From Sphingobacteriaceae bacterium (GTDB lineage: Bacteria; Bacteroidota; Bacteroidia; Sphingobacteriales; Sphingobacteriaceae), in NCBI GenBank assembly GCA_947463785.1, contig CANHRG010000003.1, positions 248,001 to 312,000 of the forward strand: a stretch of 64,000 nt of DNA, read 5' to 3'. A program made the position numbers and the translations under genes. This document shows, in pieces, positions 1-8,642 of this stretch. The stretch's first letter is position 1. Each line of letters opens with the position of its first letter. The notes beneath the pieces were generated by a model. The model was not told the origin of the DNA, did not search any database, and saw nothing but the letters and a program-made list of their open reading frames with translations.

Positions 1-201
1 TTTTTAGAACAATTTTGCCATCCCGCAACTAGCTCGAACTTGGTTAAAAACACTGTTTTAAAAGGTTAAAAGCTGATTTTAATCCGGTTTTATCAAGATC
101 TGTTCAATCGTAATTGGTTTTGGTCGAGCTGTATTGGTATCAAATTGGCTTAGGTTAATTGAGATCTAACACTAGACGTAAATCCATTAAAACCTAACAC
201 T

Positions 202-366
202 ATGAAAAAGAGCAAAAACCCAGATCTGAAAACGCTTACCGAACCCTTCGATCAACTACTAGTTCAACTCATTTACGATGACTTGAGGAATATTAGATTT
301 CAACAGTTTAAATCACATCTGATAGCAAATCGAGTAAGTAATGTACCCGTCTACAAAAGAAATTAA
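202..366 (+). CDS. small hypothetical protein, 54 aa (MKKSKNPDLKTLTEPFDQLLVQLIYDDLRN...)
   Basis: Uninterrupted ATG-to-TAA frame read manually; below the length cutoff of the ORF track; followed by a terminator-like hairpin at 417-443. Confidence 0.4.
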   Translation: MKKSKNPDLKTLTEPFDQLLVQLIYDDLRNIRFQQFKSHLIANRVSNVPVYKRN

Positions 367-416
367 ACTAGATAACGCTAATTTTTGCGAGAAAAAGCTT
401 TGATTATTAACGTTTA

Positions 417-443
417 AGGGCCTCTTTAGGGGCTCTTTTTTTT
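417..443 (+). terminator. Rho-independent terminator-like hairpin
   Basis: AGGGCCTC-TTTA-GGGGCTCT stem (with wobble pairs) followed by a T run. Confidence 0.6.
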
Positions 444-496
444 ATGGGTTAAACTTTTAGATCTTTGCGGCATCTTAAAAAAGCATACCAATTGAC

Positions 497-1270
497 ATGA
501 TTCAACTCAATAAAAAAATAAACTGCCTGTTCATTGTGCTAATTCTGGCTGTTATGGGCAATACCAGCATAGCTGTGGCTCAGAAAAATATAAAAGACCT
601 GGTTCAAAGCAGTAAAGCTCCTGCTACGGTAAGTATTGATGCAAAGCTAAACGAATGGAATTTGGGCGATTTGCAACACAACAAGGCCAGCCAAATCTCT
701 TTTTTAATTGCCAATAACGACTCTACGTTATTATTGGTTGTAAAAAGTGATAAAGTAGCGGATACCAAACGCTTGTTGGCCGGAGGAATTAGCTTTTCTG
801 TAAATACCAGTGGCCAAAAGAAACCGAAAGAGACTCTTATTTTCCCGCTTTTTAATCGAAACAACCGTTTGGCTTCCTCCAACAACTCCAAGAAACCTGT
901 TGACCCGGCGCAAAGACTAAAAGAAGAACTTGCCGGACTGAATGAAATTGGAGTAAATGGATTTGACCAAATTTTAGATGGCAAAATTGCTCTAAATAAC
1001 GATTACGGAATACGTGCCGCGGCCGGACTCAATGAAGATGGATTTCTTGTTTGTGAGTATGCCTTACCCATGAAATTGTTACAAATGAATGGCATTAAAA
1101 GTGATATTTTTGCTTGCCAAATTAGTGTAAATGGATTGAACCTGATACCCGGAAATGGTACAAACACACCAATGCGAATGTCCGGTAGACCTGGATTCCC
1201 AATGATGTCAAGTACTGTAGCTGGGTTCGAACCTTCGGAGTTCTGGGTACTTGTTCGACTTTCAAACTAA
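497..1270 (+). CDS. secreted hypothetical protein
   Basis: 257 aa ORF with N-terminal signal-peptide-like hydrophobic segment; directly upstream of an outer-membrane barrel gene. Confidence 0.75.
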   Translation: MIQLNKKINCLFIVLILAVMGNTSIAVAQKNIKDLVQSSKAPATVSIDAKLNEWNLGDLQHNKASQISFLIANNDSTLLLVVKSDKVADTKRLLAGGISFSVNTSGQKKPKETLIFPLFNRNNRLASSNNSKKPVDPAQRLKEELAGLNEIGVNGFDQILDGKIALNNDYGIRAAAGLNEDGFLVCEYALPMKLLQMNGIKSDIFACQISVNGLNLIPGNGTNTPMRMSGRPGFPMMSSTVAGFEPSEFWVLVRLSN

Positions 1271-1295
1271 TTGACAATACTGAAGAAAACCCCTT

Positions 1296-4097
1296 ATGAA
1301 AAAAATATCTCTTTTAGCTCTGTTTATCGTTTTATGTTCTAAGATCTTTGCACAAAGTAGTTACGAAGTGCAAGGTGTAGTGCGTGATACCGCTGGTCAG
1401 AGTGTTATTGCAGCCTCAGTAAAACTAATTGCTGCAAAAGACACCTTATTTACCAGAAGCAATGCCGATGGGATATTCGTGTTTAAACTCGTAAAATCTG
1501 GTCAATTCAGTATCAATATTACCAGTATCGGTTTTGAAACCGTTAACCGGAAATACCTCTACAACGAAGGCGAAGGAGTATTGAAACTCGACCCAATTAC
1601 CATGAAAGCTGCAGCAAAACAGCTGAATGAAGTGGTAATTTCTGGTACACCAAGTGTTACCGTGAAACAAGATACCGTGGAATACCGAGCTGCAGATTAC
1701 AAACTGAAAGAGGATGCACAGGTAGAGGATCTCTTAAAAAAACTTCCAGGTGTTGAGGTTGACCAAAACGGTAATGTGAAGGCTCAAGGCAAGCAAGTAA
1801 CACGTGTACGCGTAAACGGTAAAGATTTTTTTGGTGGAGATGTAAAAACAGCAACTCAACAATTACCGGCAAACCTCATTGATAAAGTACAGATTGTGGA
1901 CGATTACGGCGATCAGGCTAATTTTACCGGTATTAGAGAAGGTGAACCTGAAAAAATCCTGAATATCCAAATCAGACCGGATAAAAACAGAGGATATTTT
2001 GCAAGAGGAACTTTTGGTGAAGGAACCGAAGGTCGTTATCAAGCCAATTTAACAGCCAATAGCTTCAGCAATACTCAGCAAATATCTTTCCTGGGTAACC
2101 TGAATAATACCAATACCAACTTATTCAGTTTTAACGGCGGTGGCGGCGGTGCCCGTATACAGATTGGTGGCGGCGGCGGTGGCGGCGGAGCGCAAGTTCA
2201 AATTAATCGTGGAGGCGGAGGTGGAAATAATGGTGGTGATGGTATTACCAATGTAGGTTCTGTGGGCTTAAACTACCGCGATCAATGGGGCACAAAAATT
2301 ACGTCTTATGGTAATTACAGCTATTCGAATCGCGACAATACGGTACTAAGAACCACTTTACAGCAAAACGTAAATGCAAGCGGTTCCATTTTAAATGACC
2401 AAAGCAGCGTAAACAATACCAATAACATTAACCACCGCTTAAACTGGAATTTAGAGTACAAGATCGACAGCTTGAACTATCTAAAAATAACCCCATATTT
2501 CAATCTTGCCCAAACAAAAGGAAACAGTGATGCAGACTTTATGTTCCTGCAGAACGGAAGTACTAAAACTTCTGAGGGTACAAACCTTGGTAACAACTCA
2601 TCAGAAACGCCAAACTTTGGAGCAGAGTTTCTGTTCAATCACCGTTTTGCTAAAAAAGGACGTACTGCTTCGGCAAACTTCTCCATAAATAGAAACATCA
2701 TCGACCAAAATAATGATGCGGTTAACCAGTCTACCAACTATGTAAATAGCAATCCGGTGGCCATTTATCAGCGTCAATTGGTTACTAACGACAACAGCAA
2801 TACCACTACTCGATCAAGCATTTCGTACATCGAGCCTTTGGCACGTAAACAGAGCTTAGAATTGAACTGGAATTTCTCTTTAGCTGATTATAACAACAAC
2901 AGAAAAACTTTAGGTACAAGTATAGATGGCGGGAATTTATTGCCTATTGCGTCGCAAAGCAACGAATTCAACTATACATTTATGACCAACCGTTTAGGTT
3001 TTAATTATCGATTAACGGACAAGAAATACAATTTTGCATTGGGATTAGCCTTGCAGCCAACCCTATTAACCGGAAATTCGGTAACCAACCAAAGCACGTC
3101 GAGAAGAACAGGTTTATACCTGATTCCGGTTGCTAGGTATTCATACAGTTTTTCGAGAACAAAAGAATTCAATGCCTCTTACAACGGACGAAATAACGAG
3201 CCTTCATTTGCTCAAATCCAGCCGGTTACAGACTTATCAAATCCACAGTTCCCAATAGTCGGTAACCCAGATTTGAAGGCGGAGTTTGTGCATACCCTAA
3301 ACATGCGTTTCAACAATTTCAATTTCGAAAAAGGAGATGTATTGTTCACCAACATTTCTGTGAATATGAGTCAGGATAGGGTAGTTTCCAATACACTTTA
3401 TTTAACCGGGAATAAAATTGAAACCCGCTATTTAAATGCCGACGGAAATTACGGTGTGAATGGTTTCTATACCTGGTCTAAGCCTTTGGCAGAACGCAAA
3501 TACACCGTTTCATTTAATGGCTTTGCAAACTTTAGCCACAACATCAACTATGTAGATAATGCCAAAAACATTGGAAAAAACCTAATATTAAGTCAAGGTG
3601 CCAGTTTCCAGATTAACCCAAAGGAATGGATAGACTTTAGTCCAGGCTTAAATTATACGCTTAACAAAAACGATTACAGCTTGGCTAGTCAAAACAACAC
3701 CAAAGTTTCTACCTGGAACTTTACATTCAATGGTAAGGTCTATATCAGAAAAACCTGGATTTTAGGTGCAGATTTCATTAAAACCATTAACCAAGGTTTC
3801 AGCAGCTCTCTAGCGGTAAATCCATTTATTTTGAACACCTACCTAGAGAAACAGTTTCTTAAAAACAAAGCGGGAGCTATTCGTTTACAGGTATTTGATG
3901 CCTACAATGAAAACACCAGTGTATCGCGATCCGTAAATGGAAATAGCATTACCGATACCAGAAGTAATCGCTTGGCACGATATGCTCTATTGACATTCAG
4001 TTTTAAACTGCAAAAATTTAATGGGCAACAAATGCCAACTAACAATATGCAAATGCCAGGAGGTGGCATGATGATACGAAGAGAATTTGGCAATTAA
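1296..4097 (+). CDS. outer membrane beta-barrel / TonB-dependent receptor-like protein with N-terminal carboxypeptidase-regulatory-like domain
   Basis: Signal peptide, YEVQGVVRDTAGQSVIAASVKL (CarboxypepD_reg-like), plug-like VEDLLKKLPGVEVDQNGNVKAQGKQVTRVRVNGKDFFGGD motif. Confidence 0.85.
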   Translation: MKKISLLALFIVLCSKIFAQSSYEVQGVVRDTAGQSVIAASVKLIAAKDTLFTRSNADGIFVFKLVKSGQFSINITSIGFETVNRKYLYNEGEGVLKLDPITMKAAAKQLNEVVISGTPSVTVKQDTVEYRAADYKLKEDAQVEDLLKKLPGVEVDQNGNVKAQGKQVTRVRVNGKDFFGGDVKTATQQLPANLIDKVQIVDDYGDQANFTGIREGEPEKILNIQIRPDKNRGYFARGTFGEGTEGRYQANLTANSFSNTQQISFLGNLNNTNTNLFSFNGGGGGARIQIGGGGGGGGAQVQINRGGGGGNNGGDGITNVGSVGLNYRDQWGTKITSYGNYSYSNRDNTVLRTTLQQNVNASGSILNDQSSVNNTNNINHRLNWNLEYKIDSLNYLKITPYFNLAQTKGNSDADFMFLQNGSTKTSEGTNLGNNSSETPNFGAEFLFNHRFAKKGRTASANFSINRNIIDQNNDAVNQSTNYVNSNPVAIYQRQLVTNDNSNTTTRSSISYIEPLARKQSLELNWNFSLADYNNNRKTLGTSIDGGNLLPIASQSNEFNYTFMTNRLGFNYRLTDKKYNFALGLALQPTLLTGNSVTNQSTSRRTGLYLIPVARYSYSFSRTKEFNASYNGRNNEPSFAQIQPVTDLSNPQFPIVGNPDLKAEFVHTLNMRFNNFNFEKGDVLFTNISVNMSQDRVVSNTLYLTGNKIETRYLNADGNYGVNGFYTWSKPLAERKYTVSFNGFANFSHNINYVDNAKNIGKNLILSQGASFQINPKEWIDFSPGLNYTLNKNDYSLASQNNTKVSTWNFTFNGKVYIRKTWILGADFIKTINQGFSSSLAVNPFILNTYLEKQFLKNKAGAIRLQVFDAYNENTSVSRSVNGNSITDTRSNRLARYALLTFSFKLQKFNGQQMPTNNMQMPGGGMMIRREFGN

Positions 4098-4110
4098 ATC
4101 AGTACCATCT

Positions 4111-4143
4111 AAAAAAAGCCCTTTGATTTCAAGGGGCTTTTTT
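4111..4143 (+). terminator. Rho-independent terminator
   Basis: AAAAAAAGCCCTTTGATTTCAAGGGGCTTTTTT. Confidence 0.75.
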
Positions 4144-4259
4144 GTTGGTGCTAAAACCAAATTGCTAGGTTTTATTATGATTCGATAAAATAGATAAGTA
4201 TTTTTATTGAGGATGTTAATTTGTAGCGATTTTTAACGCATAGAACACAAAAAGAAAGC

Positions 4260-4895
4260 ATGTCAAACTCGACAATCAAAATCGGATTTATTGATAATAA
4301 CGAACTGTTATTGGCCAATTACAGAGAGTTTTTTGAAAGCGATCCTCAATTTTCTTGTGTATTTGCTGTTGGATCATTTGCCGAGTTAAATCAGCAAAGA
4401 GCAATTCATCAACCAGATGTGATTCTGCTTGAAATTAATTTGCCTATTACCAATGGAATAGCTGCATTACCTTTTCTAAAGACAAAATTTGCCGGTGCGC
4501 AACTGATCATGATGACCACTTCTGACAGTGAAGAAAACGTAATAAATTCATTTAAAAATGGTGCAAATGGTTTTTTGTCCAAAAATATGTCCTTGGGTGC
4601 AGTAAAAGAGTCTGTTTTAAGCGCTTTTGATAATGGGGCAGCCTTATCGCCAAGTGCCGCCAAGATTTTGATCAATAGTTTTTCTGAAAAACGCGAACAA
4701 ATGAGTGCTGTTTTAGTTAACCTAACTCCCAGAGAACAAGAAATAGCCAAGTGTATCAAACTCGGACAGTCTTATAAAGAAATTGCCCAAACCTTATTCA
4801 TCTCCTCACGAACGGTGAATCAACACCTCAAACACATCTACCAAAAAACAGGAGTTAAATCCAGATCACAACTTGCCGCCAAAATGGGAGAATAG
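4260..4895 (+). CDS. response regulator transcription factor, NarL/LuxR type
   Basis: Receiver domain (KIGFIDNNELL...DVILLEINLP...) and C-terminal LuxR HTH (LTPREQEIAKCIKLGQSYKEIAQTLFISSRTVNQHLKHIYQKTGVKSRSQL). Confidence 0.9.
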   Translation: MSNSTIKIGFIDNNELLLANYREFFESDPQFSCVFAVGSFAELNQQRAIHQPDVILLEINLPITNGIAALPFLKTKFAGAQLIMMTTSDSEENVINSFKNGANGFLSKNMSLGAVKESVLSAFDNGAALSPSAAKILINSFSEKREQMSAVLVNLTPREQEIAKCIKLGQSYKEIAQTLFISSRTVNQHLKHIYQKTGVKSRSQLAAKMGE

Positions 4896-4917
4896 CCAAG
4901 TTTTGGCAAGATTAAAC

Positions 4918-5295
4918 TCATTTACTTTTTTCGTAACTCTTATCGTACCGAATTGGTGATAAAAAGTGCAGAAGCACAACTCGTGCATAACGAAAATTAA
5001 ATGGCATCAAAACCAATATAGGTGAGAGCACAATACCGATTAACCACCAAATTTCATTTTCGCCCAAAAATTGTGCTGCAATTATGCCTGTAGTTACCAA
5101 TTCAGCAACGTTAAACGCATAACTCACATACATGGCTGCCCAAAAAAATCCAGGTTCAATCTCGAAGCGCAATCTGCATTTAGGACAAAATTCATGCATT
5201 TCGTCGTACTTAAAGCTAAACAAACTGTGTTTATACATATTGCCTTTACGGCAACGAGGGCATTTGCATTGAACAAGGGCTTGTAATTGAGTCAT
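4918..5295 (-). CDS. DUF983 domain-containing protein
   Basis: CPRCRKGNMY zinc-ribbon start, CPKC, followed by hydrophobic helices. Confidence 0.8.
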   Translation of the reverse strand: MTQLQALVQCKCPRCRKGNMYKHSLFSFKYDEMHEFCPKCRLRFEIEPGFFWAAMYVSYAFNVAELVTTGIIAAQFLGENEIWWLIGIVLSPILVLMPFNFRYARVVLLHFLSPIRYDKSYEKSK

Positions 5296-5323
5296 AAAGT
5301 TAACCTGAATTTGGTGTTTAGTG

Positions 5324-5737
5324 TTAATGAGGCAATTTATCTTTTAAAATTCCGTATACATATGTACCAATTAGGGCACCGAATATAATAAGCAGAAAGG
5401 CCCAATAACCTTGACCAAGATTGACAAACATAGGACCGGGGCAAGCACCTGTTAAAGCCCAACCCATTCCGAAAATCGTTCCGCCAAAAATGCCTTTTTT
5501 CCACCCTTTCTCCTTTACAGGAATGACGATCACATTGCCATCCACATCTTTAACTTGATATTTTTTGATGAGGTAAATACCTACAATACCGATGGCTACT
5601 GCCGTACTGATAATGCCGTACATGTGAAAAGACTGGAAGCGGAACATCTCTTGAATTCGATACCACGAAATTGCCTCAGATTTGCTCATTACGATGCCAA
5701 AAAACAGGCCAGAGAATATAAATTTTAGACCTTTCAC
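5324..5737 (-). CDS. YeeE/YedE family (DUF6691-type) transporter subunit, C-terminal half
   Basis: Small membrane protein with GACPGPMFVNLGQG motif; adjacent to the other YeeE half. Confidence 0.85.
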   Translation of the reverse strand: MKGLKFIFSGLFFGIVMSKSEAISWYRIQEMFRFQSFHMYGIISTAVAIGIVGIYLIKKYQVKDVDGNVIVIPVKEKGWKKGIFGGTIFGMGWALTGACPGPMFVNLGQGYWAFLLIIFGALIGTYVYGILKDKLPH

Positions 5738-5740
5738 GGA

Positions 5741-6298
5741 TTAAAAAATTAAAGGGAAAATGAAGTGAGTCATGGTTAAACCACCAATAAAAAATCCAAT
5801 TACGGCAACCAATGAGGGCCACTGAAGGCTAGACAAACCGGTAATTGCATGCCCTGAAGTGCACCCTCCGGCATAACGTGATCCAAAACCTACGAGTAAG
5901 CCTCCTCCAAGTAAGGTCAAAAATCCTGCTGGTTGACCTAGTGTCTCCAAACCAAAGAGCTGCATCGGATTCATTTTACCATCAAACTGAATACCTAAAG
6001 CTTTTAAGTCAGTAACCGTAGTTTCTGCAAGTCGCAATGCTTGTCCATCACTTAGAAAATTGGCTGAGATATATCCACCCAAAACAGACCCTGCTAAAAA
6101 CAAGAGGTTCCATTGTTGTGATTTCCAGTCGAAATCGAAGAATTTGGTTTTCTTGCCAGCACCGCAAGCGGCGCAGATGGTTCTGAAGTTCGAAGAAAAT
6201 CCGAAAGTTTTTCCAAAATAAAATAAGGAGAGCATGATGAGTGCAATCATGAGCCCGGAAAAATACCAGGGCCATGGTGCCAAAATAAAGTCGATCAT
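5741..6298 (-). CDS. YeeE/YedE family thiosulfate transporter subunit, N-terminal half
   Basis: CAACGAG, GFGSRYAGGCTSGHAITGLSSLQ motif typical of YeeE/YedE. Confidence 0.85.
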   Translation of the reverse strand: MIDFILAPWPWYFSGLMIALIMLSLFYFGKTFGFSSNFRTICAACGAGKKTKFFDFDWKSQQWNLLFLAGSVLGGYISANFLSDGQALRLAETTVTDLKALGIQFDGKMNPMQLFGLETLGQPAGFLTLLGGGLLVGFGSRYAGGCTSGHAITGLSSLQWPSLVAVIGFFIGGLTMTHFIFPLIF

Positions 6299-6311
6299 AT
6301 AAGTTTAAGGA

Positions 6312-7730
6312 TTATGACATGGTACTTGGGCAAACGTAATCGCTCAGATTAAACTTACCCGATTCTTTAATCGCTTTAAATCCACCTTTCACGTCAATCA
6401 GCTTGCCGAAACCACGAGCTTTGAGTATGGAGATGAACACCATAGAGCGGTAGCCGCCGGCACAGTGTACATAATAGGTTTTATCCTTATCAATAGCCGA
6501 CATTTGATCATTGATATAATCTAAAGGCAGGTTTTCAGATCCATTAATGTGTTCTGAATAATTTTCGGAAACTTTACGAACATCCAAAATATGAATTGAA
6601 GGATCTTGAGCCTGACGTTTAGCCAATTCATCCGCATCGATTGATTCAATCGAATCGAGTTCAAAACCCGCTTTTTTCCAAGCCTCTACCCCGCCTTTTA
6701 AGTAACCAATGGCATTATCGTAACCTACACGAGCCAAACGGGTAACTACTTCTTCCTCTCTTCCTTCTTCATCAATAATTAATATTTCTTGATTGATATC
6801 AGGAATCAAAGCGCCTACCCAAGGGGCAAAACTTCCATTTAGACCAATGTTGATGGAATTCGGAATAAATCCGTGGGCAAAAGTTTGTGCATCGCGGGTA
6901 TCGAGTAAAATTGCTCCTGTTTCATTTGCTGCCGCTTCAAACTCTGCGGGGCTTAAGGCACGAGTACCTTTTGCCAACACCTGATCAATGCTTTCGTAAC
7001 CCATTTTATTCAAGCGTACGTTTTCAGGAAAATAAGCAGGAGGAGGCAATAAGCCGTCGGTCACCTCCTTTACAAACTCTTCGCGTGTCATGTTGGCACG
7101 CAACGCGTAGTTGAATTTTTTCTGGTTACCCAAAGTATCGCTAGTTTCTTTGCTCATGTTTTTACCGCAAGCAGAACCGGCACCGTGAGCCGGATACACA
7201 ATTACCTCATCGGGTAAAGTCATGATCTTTTGGCGTAAAGAATCGAATAAAGTAGCTGCCAACTCTTCTTGGGTAAGGTGTGCTGCTTTCTGTGCCAAAT
7301 CTGGCCTACCTACATCCCCAATAAACAAGGTATCACCAGAAAACAAAGCCGTTTCTTTACCGTTTTCATCCATCAACAAATAACAGGTAGATTCCATGGT
7401 ATGCCCCGGGGTATGCAACACTTTAATTTTTACTTCACCCAGGGTAAAGATTTCTTCATCTTTGGCTATATAGGCATCAAAACCGGGTTGAGCGGTTGGA
7501 CCATAAATAATTTTAGCACCAGTGGCTTTGGCTAAATCCAAGTGGCCTGAAACGAAATCGGCATGAAAATGCGTCTCAAATACATATTTAATTTGAGCAC
7601 CATTGGCTTCAGCTTTCTCAATGTAGGGTTTTACTTCGCGAAGCGGATCAATAATGGCCACTTCAGTTCCTGATTGGATGTAATAAGCGCCTTGGGCCAG
7701 GCATCCGGTATAAATTTGCTCTATTTTCAT
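6312..7730 (-). CDS. MBL-fold persulfide dioxygenase-rhodanese protein (CstB-like architecture)
   Basis: MBL motif THFHADFVSGH and HTPGHT; two C-terminal rhodanese domains, the second with CAGGYRS active-site loop. Confidence 0.9.
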   Translation of the reverse strand: MKIEQIYTGCLAQGAYYIQSGTEVAIIDPLREVKPYIEKAEANGAQIKYVFETHFHADFVSGHLDLAKATGAKIIYGPTAQPGFDAYIAKDEEIFTLGEVKIKVLHTPGHTMESTCYLLMDENGKETALFSGDTLFIGDVGRPDLAQKAAHLTQEELAATLFDSLRQKIMTLPDEVIVYPAHGAGSACGKNMSKETSDTLGNQKKFNYALRANMTREEFVKEVTDGLLPPPAYFPENVRLNKMGYESIDQVLAKGTRALSPAEFEAAANETGAILLDTRDAQTFAHGFIPNSINIGLNGSFAPWVGALIPDINQEILIIDEEGREEEVVTRLARVGYDNAIGYLKGGVEAWKKAGFELDSIESIDADELAKRQAQDPSIHILDVRKVSENYSEHINGSENLPLDYINDQMSAIDKDKTYYVHCAGGYRSMVFISILKARGFGKLIDVKGGFKAIKESGKFNLSDYVCPSTMS

Positions 7731-7754
7731 GAAGCTGTTGTTTTCTGTTTTAAA

Positions 7755-7775
7755 TTTCTGAACAAATATCAGAAA
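7755..7775. promoter_or_regulatory. inverted repeat TTTCTGA-N7-TCAGAAA upstream of the CstB-like gene (putative operator)
   Basis: Perfect 7-bp arms read directly; overlaps a GATATTTG -7-like element on the minus strand. Confidence 0.45.
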
Positions 7776-7780
7776 AGCAG

Positions 7781-8596
7781 TTATAAAGAATGGTAACTAA
7801 AGTCACAAATGCTTGAAATTTCTTTAAGAATAATGTAGATACCCATCACCAAAACAAACCAGCCGAAAGCTTTTTTCAAGGATGATGCATCCATTTTTTG
7901 AGCGAGTAATCCGCCAACAAAAATCCCACCAACCGCTATACTTGTTATACTCAGCAGCAAAAACCAGTCAATGGGGTAATTCCCAATATCGCCGGTAAAC
8001 CCAATAAGTGAATTCAAGGCTATAATTAATAATGAAGTGCCTACTGCCTGTTTCATGGGTAATTGCAAGAGCAATACCAGCACCGGAATAATTAAGAAAC
8101 CTCCACCCGCTCCTAAAAAACCTGTAACCAAACCAATGAAAATGCCGTAAGCAAACAGTTTGGGGTAATTAATTTGCTTAGACTGTTCCTGATTTTCCTC
8201 TTTTTTAGTTCGGATCATGGCAGTAGAAGCCATCAACATAAGTATGGCAAATACCAGCATGGTTGCCATTGCTCTGCTAAACACAAAACTACCCAGGCTA
8301 AATAGTTGGTCAGGAATTTGCGGAACCAGGAATTTGCGGGTTAAAAACACGGTGGCTATGGAGCTGAGTCCGAAAAGCAAGGCGGTTTGAATACTTACCA
8401 ACCCTTTGCGGTAATTGGTATAAGCCCCCACCAAAGCTGTTGTACCCACCACAAAAAGAGAATAAGAAGTGGCCAGTGTTGCATCGAGACCTAATACATA
8501 AACCAAGATAGGCACCATGAGGATTGATCCGCCTCCGCCAATTAAGCCCAGTGAAATACCGACCAATGCGGCCAAAAAATAGCCTAAAATTTCCAT
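7781..8596 (-). CDS. sulfite exporter TauE/SafE family protein
   Basis: MEILGYFLAALVGISLGLIGGGGSILMVPILVY start typical of TauE/SafE; ORF track begins at TTG (8605) but ATG at 8596 fits better. Confidence 0.88.
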   Translation of the reverse strand: MEILGYFLAALVGISLGLIGGGGSILMVPILVYVLGLDATLATSYSLFVVGTTALVGAYTNYRKGLVSIQTALLFGLSSIATVFLTRKFLVPQIPDQLFSLGSFVFSRAMATMLVFAILMLMASTAMIRTKKEENQEQSKQINYPKLFAYGIFIGLVTGFLGAGGGFLIIPVLVLLLQLPMKQAVGTSLLIIALNSLIGFTGDIGNYPIDWFLLLSITSIAVGGIFVGGLLAQKMDASSLKKAFGWFVLVMGIYIILKEISSICDFSYHSL

Positions 8597-8642
8597 TCTG
8601 AACAAATGTACTGTATTGTCAGGCTACTGAGGGTGACTAATG

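Noticed and set aside
166-202. CTAACACTA direct repeat as a mobile-element footprint
   Set aside because: Only 9 bp, 28 bp apart, with no transposase or inverted ends.
604-984. Antisense ORF of 126 aa on the minus strand (and similar antisense ORFs throughout the track)
   Set aside because: Fully overlaps a better-supported secreted-protein gene; low-complexity Ser/Phe-rich translation typical of shadow ORFs.
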